From Opitutaceae bacterium (GTDB taxonomy: Bacteria; Verrucomicrobiota; Verrucomicrobiia; Opitutales; Opitutaceae): a DNA stretch of 11,058 bases. The notes beneath the pieces are model-generated. The model was not told the DNA's origin. It ran no database searches and was given only the letters and a program-made list of their open reading frames with translations. How positions within the stretch are numbered: position 1 is the stretch's first letter; the number at the start of each line of letters is the position of its first letter. This document shows positions 7,246-11,058 of the stretch, one piece after another. The position numbers and the translations under genes were made by a program. Where the stretch lies: NCBI GenBank assembly GCA_031254955.1, contig JAIRTK010000375.1:1-11058 (forward strand), given 5' to 3'.

Positions 7246-7761
7246 ATGCCCCTAATCGATGCATATATGAAGTATTCCGGCGGAATTGAGGGCGGTTATA
7301 AAAGCTCCGGGAGCAAGCTTGCCGGCGACGCCGGCCTCACCGCCGACAGCCACCACGATGGCTGGTCCGAGGTGTATTCATTCAATTACACCTTGGACGA
7401 TAGCAGATCGTCGTCCATTGAGATAACCAAGCCTGCGGACAAGGCGAGCAGCCTGCTGTATCAGCGCTATTTGCAATGCCTCTTCGCGAAAGCGGTTTCT
7501 GGTTCAGCCCTCGAGGAGCACGTCATCGAGGAAATAAATGTGGAGCTGCTCCGGAGGGAGGACGGGGCGATCTCATCCTTTGCGAATTATCGTTTCAAGG
7601 AATGCCGTATTCTGTCCTACGGCATGAGCCGCGAGGCTTCCAGCGACGAACCGCCCGAGGAAAAACTCACCATCGCTTTCAATGAAATGTATATGAAATA
7701 CAGCACCCCGTCCAAGGTGGTCGCGTCGTTTGACTGGGATTTCAAAGGCAATAACGCGTAA
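7246..7761 (+). CDS. hcp: Hcp-family (TssD) type VI secretion tube protein, copy 1
   Basis: The 171-residue product has the Hcp layout: an opening strand IDAYMKY (4-10), the classic HHDGW-EVYSF segment (36-46), IEITKPADKASSLLYQRY (58-74) matching the Hcp I-TK-DKASP-L region, a strand with INVELLRRE (97-105), NYRFKECRILSYGMS (114-128), and the closing MYMKYS...ASFDWD (148-165). Hcp proteins form hexameric rings stacked as the inner tube, and are themselves secreted; some bind effectors inside the ring. The ATG at 7246 starts directly with the Hcp fold and has no Shine-Dalgarno motif. Base usage is more AT-rich than in tssABC. The product is strongly diverged from the third and fourth copies. 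Confidence 0.87.
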   Translation: MPLIDAYMKYSGGIEGGYKSSGSKLAGDAGLTADSHHDGWSEVYSFNYTLDDSRSSSIEITKPADKASSLLYQRYLQCLFAKAVSGSALEEHVIEEINVELLRREDGAISSFANYRFKECRILSYGMSREASSDEPPEEKLTIAFNEMYMKYSTPSKVVASFDWDFKGNNA

Positions 7762-7770
7762 TCTTTCCCA

Positions 7771-7784
7771 GCGGCGTGAGCCGC
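7771..7784 (+). other. Small hairpin with a GTGA (GNRA-type) loop between hcp copies 1 and 2
   Basis: gcggc (7771-7775) and gccgc (7780-7784) enclose gtga. In RNA this would be a 5-bp GC stem with a stable GUGA tetraloop, in the 37-bp gap just ahead of the second hcp start. It could affect messenger stability or translation between the two genes; no function is proven. Confidence 0.3.
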
Positions 7785-7798
7785 GCCTTGAAAACATC

Positions 7799-8419
7799 AT
7801 GCCATTCTACGCCTATATAAAAATCCCCGGAGTGGGGCAAACCGAGTCGAGCGACGATTGCTATGGAAACGGCTGGATCCCCATCGAAAAATTCGACTTG
7901 GGCGGCGAGCAGGGTGACGACTACGACGGGACGGAAGACGATACGGGAAAAAAAACGGACAGTGCCGATTTCACGAATAACGAATCGGGCGACGGTTTTT
8001 CTTCTGAGGCGGAGGACGACGTGGAAGAGCAGCAGAAGTTGGAGAAAAAAATCAGCGCGGAGGCCTCCATGAGCATTGATAAAATGCTGGATGTCTCCAG
8101 CCCCGTGCTGCATCGGCTTTGCCTGGAGCATTTGCGCGAGGAGAGCGCCTTGCTCAATGGGGCGGTGGAGCTGCACATCTGCCGTGTGGGCGGGGACAAG
8201 TCTCCCGAGCTGATCATGGCCTACCGGCTGGAAAACTGCGCCATTTCTTTGGTGGAGGTGCATGCGTCGGAAAACGGCCTGACCGAGATGGTGAAACTTA
8301 AATTTCAAAAAATCACCTGCGCCACCAACTTTGAGCAGAAGGAGTGGATGTCATCCGGCTGGGATATGGTTCGCGGGGAAAAACTGAGCGCCGGCTGGAA
8401 ACCCGCCAAACCCAAATGA
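7799..8419 (+). CDS. hcp: Hcp-family (TssD) protein, copy 2, with a long acidic insertion
   Basis: The ATG at 7799 is chosen because FYAYIKI, the first Hcp strand, begins right there; a TTG at 7730 would overlap the previous gene. The 206-residue product shows GNGWIPIEKFDL (24-34), then an unusual Asp/Glu/Ser/Thr-rich stretch (about 35-83) with no regular strands. The Hcp fold then resumes with ISAEASMSIDKMLDVSSPVLHRL (85-107), a strand LHICRVGG, YRLENCAISLV, and an end with SGWD. In ordinary Hcp the loop at this place is much shorter and takes part in ring stacking, so the insertion should alter tube assembly or bind a cargo. The tail after WD also carries an extra SAGWKPAKPK. It may be a specialised tube subunit or a secreted adaptor. 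Confidence 0.82.
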   Translation: MPFYAYIKIPGVGQTESSDDCYGNGWIPIEKFDLGGEQGDDYDGTEDDTGKKTDSADFTNNESGDGFSSEAEDDVEEQQKLEKKISAEASMSIDKMLDVSSPVLHRLCLEHLREESALLNGAVELHICRVGGDKSPELIMAYRLENCAISLVEVHASENGLTEMVKLKFQKITCATNFEQKEWMSSGWDMVRGEKLSAGWKPAKPK

Positions 8420-8420
8420 C

Positions 8421-8453
8421 CGCGCCGGCGCAATAAAATTTATCCGCGGCGCG
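8421..8453. repeat. Inverted repeat just after hcp copy 2
   Basis: The arms cgcgccg (8421-8427) and cggcgcg (8447-8453) are perfect complements, and the AT-rich loop itself holds ataaa/tttat (8433-8443). No T-run follows on the plus strand, so it is a poor intrinsic terminator; a processing or stabilising hairpin is more likely if it is functional. Confidence 0.35.
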
Positions 8454-8478
8454 CGCGTCGCGACACACACCAACACCC

Positions 8479-8504
8479 GCCCTTTCATGCGCGATAAAAA
8501 GGGC
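8479..8504 (+). promoter_or_regulatory. Leader hairpin 16 bases before hcp copy 3
   Basis: gcccttt (8479-8485) and aaagggc (8498-8504) are perfect complements with a 12-base loop; the downstream leader is the unstructured agaacagaacaacaac. Its closeness to the ATG suggests a possible role in messenger stability or translation of a tube gene that needs very high expression. Only the symmetry is seen directly. Confidence 0.35.
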
Positions 8505-8520
8505 AGAACAGAACAACAAC

Positions 8521-9063
8521 ATGGCATTCAACGCATATATCGTATTCGAGGACCCCATCATCATCGGGGAGTCCGATCCCACTGACTACAAGGAACTCTC
8601 GGGCACGCGCCCGGTCCAGATGGACTCCTATGAATTCGCCACGACCATGGCCGTGCCCGCCCTCCGCTCCGACAGCGGCGCCGGCACCTCCGGGCGCGGC
8701 AAGTTCGAGTCCTTCAAATTCTCCAAGAGGGTGGACACCGCCAGCCCCATCCTCTCCTACCACGCCGCCGCCGGCACCGTGTTCAAGCTCGTGACGGTCA
8801 GCCTCTACTTCGACACCCAAGACTCCGGCTCCTCCACCCGCACGCCCATCCGCGTGCTGGAAATGAAGATGAACCAGGCCGTCATCAGCGAAACCTCCAT
8901 CAAGGGCGCCTCCGGCGACGACCTGCCCGCCGAGGACATCACCCTCAACTTCGGCAGCATCGAATTCAAATACCAAAGCGTGAACCCGGAGACCGGGCAG
9001 GCTGGAACCAAAAGAAGCCAGTTCACTTGGTCCGCGCTCAAGAACACAGGCAACAAGGCCTGA
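8521..9063 (+). CDS. hcp: Hcp-family (TssD) type VI secretion tube protein, copy 3
   Basis: The 180-residue product begins with the strand AFNAYIVFE. It lacks the HDGW motif of copies 1 and 2, but has VQMDSYEFAT (32-41), GRGKFESFKFSKRVDTASPIL (58-78), the strand VFKLVTVSLYFDT (87-99), VLEMKMNQAVISE (112-124), GDDLPAEDITLNFGSIEFKYQ (132-152), and the closing SQFTWS (166-171). This is the typical order of Hcp strands, with the 'TASP' helix start. It has no cysteine. It is clearly homologous to copy 4 along its length (shared GR-, D-L-, SGDDLP/GDELP, FGSIEFKY/YGAIKYTY and QF-W segments). Codon use is GC-rich like tssABC, making copies 3 and 4 good candidates for the main tube subunits. Confidence 0.9.
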   Translation: MAFNAYIVFEDPIIIGESDPTDYKELSGTRPVQMDSYEFATTMAVPALRSDSGAGTSGRGKFESFKFSKRVDTASPILSYHAAAGTVFKLVTVSLYFDTQDSGSSTRTPIRVLEMKMNQAVISETSIKGASGDDLPAEDITLNFGSIEFKYQSVNPETGQAGTKRSQFTWSALKNTGNKA

Positions 9064-9110
9064 CGTTAAACCTCCCGTTTCACCCATAACAATTAACACA
9101 CCACACCATC

Positions 9111-9671
9111 ATGGCAGTTGACGCATATCTTTATATCATGGGCATGGAAAACCTCGGCGAAAGCCAGAGCGAGTATGCCAGCAAAATCGGCCTGGGCGCA
9201 ATCGAGATCACCGACTACGGCTTCGGCATCACGATGCCCATCGCGGAAAACCGTTCCGCCACGGGCGCCGCCACCACCGGGCGCGCCGACCTGACGGAAT
9301 TCGAGTGCACCAAAAACCTCGACGCCTCCACGGCCCACCTGTGCCACGCCTGCATGAGCGGGCGGCACATCGAAAAAATCACGTGCCGCATCTTCCGCTC
9401 CGTCGGCGAAACCAATGTCGAGTATGTGACATTGGAGTTCACCGACGTTCTCATCACCTCCTGCACCGTCAGCGGCTCGGGGGACGAGCTGCCCAAGGAA
9501 AGCCTCAAGTTCAGCTACGGCGCGATCAAATACACCTACACCGTGACCGACCACGCCACCGGCAAGGCGACCAGCGAAAAGGCCCAGTTCGTCTGGGACG
9601 AAATCCTGAACAAGGGCGACAAGAAGATGGCCAACCCCCCGAAGATCAACGCGCGCCTCAAGCTCGGCTGA
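9111..9671 (+). CDS. hcp: Hcp-family (TssD) type VI secretion tube protein, copy 4
   Basis: The 186-residue product is a paralogue of copy 3, 47 bp downstream of it. It has VDAYLYIMG (3-11), GESQSEY, IEITDYGFGI (31-40), GRADLTEFECTKNLDAS (57-73), LEFTDVLITSCTVSGSGDELP, YGAIKYTYTV, and the end QFVWDEILNKG followed by a basic tail KKMANPPKINARLKLG not seen in copy 3. It carries five cysteines (66, 78, 81, 92, 118), with a C-HA-C pair at 78-81, while copy 3 has none. The tail and cysteines suggest a different partner or ring interface. It stops 12 bp before tagJ, implying co-transcription. Confidence 0.9.
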   Translation: MAVDAYLYIMGMENLGESQSEYASKIGLGAIEITDYGFGITMPIAENRSATGAATTGRADLTEFECTKNLDASTAHLCHACMSGRHIEKITCRIFRSVGETNVEYVTLEFTDVLITSCTVSGSGDELPKESLKFSYGAIKYTYTVTDHATGKATSEKAQFVWDEILNKGDKKMANPPKINARLKLG

Positions 9672-9683
9672 TGACCGCCGCCC

Positions 9684-10496
9684 ATGCCCACGCCATCCGA
9701 CCACCTCAAACACGCGGATCTCGACGGGGCGCTGGCGGCCGCCAGCCAGGCCGTCCGCGCCGCCCCCGCCGACCCGAAACAGCGCCTGTTTCTCTACCAG
9801 TTGAACTGCGTGCTCGGTCGTTGGGACAAGGCGCTCAGCCAGCTCGCGATCTTCGCGGAGCTGTCCACTGATCCCGAGTCGAAACTCACCGCGCGCCTCT
9901 ACCGCACCGCCATCCAGTGCGAGGTGTTTCGCGCGGAGGTGTTTGCCGGGAAACGCCAGCCCCTGCTCCTCGGCGAACCCGAGGAGTGGGTGGCTTGTCT
10001 CATGCAGGCCTGCCAGTTGCTCGCGCAAGGCCGCGCCACCGCCGCCGCCGAACTGCGCGACCGCGCCTTCGAGGCCGCCCCCGCCACGCCCGGCGCGGTG
10101 GACGGGCGTCCCTTCGCCTGGCTCGCCGACGCCGACAACCGCCTCGGCCCGGTCATCGAGCTGTTCATGGAGGGCAAGTATTATTGGGTGCCGGTCAACC
10201 GCATCCGCCGCATCGCGCTCGAACCGCCGCACAACCTCTGCGACCTCGTCTTCGCCCCCGCTCAATTCATGTGGACCAACGGCGGCGAAGGCGCGGGCTT
10301 CATCCCCGTGCGCTACGCCGCCGCTGCCGGCGCGGACGCGAAACCCGACCCGAAGTGCCTGCTTTCCCGCCTCACGCAATGGCGCGAGCTGCCCGACGGC
10401 TTCACCGTGGGTTCGGGCCAGCGCATGCTGGCCACCGACGCGGAGGAAATCCCGCTGCTCGACTGCCGCGTGATCGATTTTCAAGCCGGCGAATAG
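9684..10496 (+). CDS. tagJ: Type VI secretion accessory protein TagJ (ImpE family)
   Basis: The 270-residue product has the two-part ImpE/TagJ layout. The N-terminal half (about 8-135) is a TPR-like helical array with LDGALAAASQAVRAAPADPKQR near 13 and RLYRTAIQCEVFRAEVF near 71. The C-terminal part has the family signature FAWLADADNRLGPVIEL (144-160), YYWVPVNRIRRIALEPP (166-182), DLVFAPAQFMWTNGGEGAGFIP and VRY. In known systems TagJ binds the N-terminal helix of the sheath protein TssB and interacts with ClpV, modulating sheath disassembly in the cytoplasm. The ATG at 9684 lies 12 bp after the last hcp; an ATG at 9671, overlapping that stop, is in another frame. The order tssB-tssC-hcp-tagJ is that of TagJ-containing T6SS loci. 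Confidence 0.95.
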   Translation: MPTPSDHLKHADLDGALAAASQAVRAAPADPKQRLFLYQLNCVLGRWDKALSQLAIFAELSTDPESKLTARLYRTAIQCEVFRAEVFAGKRQPLLLGEPEEWVACLMQACQLLAQGRATAAAELRDRAFEAAPATPGAVDGRPFAWLADADNRLGPVIELFMEGKYYWVPVNRIRRIALEPPHNLCDLVFAPAQFMWTNGGEGAGFIPVRYAAAAGADAKPDPKCLLSRLTQWRELPDGFTVGSGQRMLATDAEEIPLLDCRVIDFQAGE

Positions 10497-10618
10497 TCAA
10501 TCCGCAAAAACGCCGCCCCTATTCATTGTTTTTCTCCATTTGATAAATCCGTTCGATAAGTAAAAAATTATAAAATCACCAAAACCCATAACAAAGACCC
10601 TAAGACAAGGACGCGACA
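10497..10618. promoter_or_regulatory. AT-rich leader before the last gene, possible promoter region
   Basis: After tagJ the base composition changes abruptly to AT-rich. TTGATA (10540-10545) and TATAAA (10569-10574) are present but 23 bp apart, too far for a standard pair; TAAAAA at 10561 would be 15 bp away. A promoter is plausible, but its exact elements are unclear. An aagga motif at 10607-10611, 7 bases before the ATG at 10619, is a good ribosome binding site. Confidence 0.4.
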
Positions 10619-11058
10619 ATGGCCAATAAATCATACAACATGGTGCAGTTCCCTGATGTGCTGCCGATCATAATCGAATCCTATTACAAGGATTTTCCCT
10701 ATGCCAGAAACAAGAAAATCCCCGTGAGCATTTCCGTCTCCCTGCCTGAGAATATTTATGATGCGTTCACGGAAGACCCCTCGTGGATGCAGCGCGCCCA
10801 GCAGAAAATTTCCGAGGGGATCAAAAAATGGCTTAGGCTCGCAAACGAGGCTGCAAAAAACGGTGCCGGCAAGTTTTCCGAGGATCAGAGAGAGGTAAAG
10901 TATTATCTCTTCCTAGGAAAAGAAATGGAAAGCATGGAGAAGACGTTTGAAAAAGCGGCCCAAAAAGAATGCGTGAATATTATCAAGGAATATAAAAAGG
11001 AGCAGGATAAGCTTGAGGAATACAGGATCAAGGCAGCCGGGAAAATCGCCCTCTCCGG
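10619..11058 (+). CDS. Unrecognised protein, coiled-coil-rich N-terminal part (3' end outside the window)
   Basis: The frame is open from the ATG at 10619 to the window end (146 complete codons), so the stop lies outside. I do not recognise the family. The first 45 residues look globular (FPDVLPIIIESYYKDFPYAR, then a strand IPVSISVSLP). The rest is strongly helical and rich in Lys, Glu and Gln, with a likely coiled coil from about residue 88 to 137, ending in the less polar AAGKIALS. It is not TssE, which usually follows tagJ. It is more A-rich than tssABC and tagJ, and is the only gene here with a clear Shine-Dalgarno motif (aagga, 7-base spacing). Position and composition suggest an acquired cargo or accessory gene, perhaps an effector, but this is inference. 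Confidence 0.75.
   Translation, partial: MANKSYNMVQFPDVLPIIIESYYKDFPYARNKKIPVSISVSLPENIYDAFTEDPSWMQRAQQKISEGIKKWLRLANEAAKNGAGKFSEDQREVKYYLFLGKEMESMEKTFEKAAQKECVNIIKEYKKEQDKLEEYRIKAAGKIALS

Noticed and set aside
7730..7798. Upstream TTG start for hcp copy 2
   Set aside because: It would overlap the end of hcp copy 1 and add 23 residues before the conserved first Hcp strand; the ATG at 7799 fits the family start.
8390..8419. The SAGWKPAKPK tail of hcp copy 2 as an invading palindromic repeat fragment
   Set aside because: A short ctggaaacc-type similarity to the intergenic palindrome exists, but it is too short and imperfect to separate from chance.
9093..10484. Open frame of 463 codons on the minus strand opposite hcp copy 4 and tagJ
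   Set aside because: It covers two well-supported plus-strand genes and has no recognisable domain; composition explains it.
10540..10574. TTGATA/TATAAA as a defined sigma-70 promoter for the last gene
   Set aside because: The 23-bp spacing is outside the normal 16-18 bp range; only the AT-rich leader as a whole is reported.
1..11058. tRNA, rRNA, insertion sequence or integrase genes
   Set aside because: None was recognised by reading the sequence on either strand; no transposase or recombinase motifs are visible in the open frames.

Overview
This window is a high-GC bacterial chromosomal segment holding the 3' part of a giant repeat-rich surface protein gene, followed by the front half of a type VI secretion system (T6SS) locus on the same strand. 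The composition, the A/C-rich translation starts without Shine-Dalgarno motifs, the interspersed palindromic DNA and a haemagglutinin-like beta-helix protein beside a T6SS would fit a Verrucomicrobiota member of the Opitutaceae type. That assignment is an impression, because no taxonomic marker gene is present.

Region 1 (1-3164) is the C-terminal part of a filamentous-haemagglutinin-like protein whose start lies upstream. It has two blocks of a 66-bp (22-residue) repeat, a low-complexity Ser/Thr/Ala seam, then a larger module of about 120 residues present twice and begun a third time, and finally a non-repetitive helical domain with a Pro/Ala-rich tail. Region 2 (3165-3551) is non-coding. It contains a 19-bp direct-repeat array and a small operator-like inverted repeat just ahead of the T6SS genes.

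Region 3 (3552-6761) encodes tssA, tssB and tssC, the cap/assembly protein and the two contractile sheath subunits. Region 4 (6762-7245) is a 484-bp gap with a strong hairpin right after tssC, a palindromic REP-like element and an AT-rich, promoter-like patch. Region 5 (7246-9671) encodes four tandem, clearly different Hcp-family (TssD) tube proteins. The first two share one Hcp signature and the last two another; the second carries a long acidic insertion. Region 6 (9684-10496) is tagJ (impE), a sheath/ClpV accessory gene. Region 7 (10619 to the end) is the start of an unrecognised, A-rich, probably coiled-coil gene, sitting where tssE would usually follow.

The expected function is a contractile injection machine: TssB/TssC form the sheath, Hcp hexamers the inner tube, TssA helps assembly at the baseplate or distal end, and TagJ links the sheath to ClpV recycling. 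The most unusual points are the four-member Hcp array with an acidic-loop variant, the foreign-looking gene after tagJ, and the repeat-rich non-coding segments that split the locus into possible separate transcription units.
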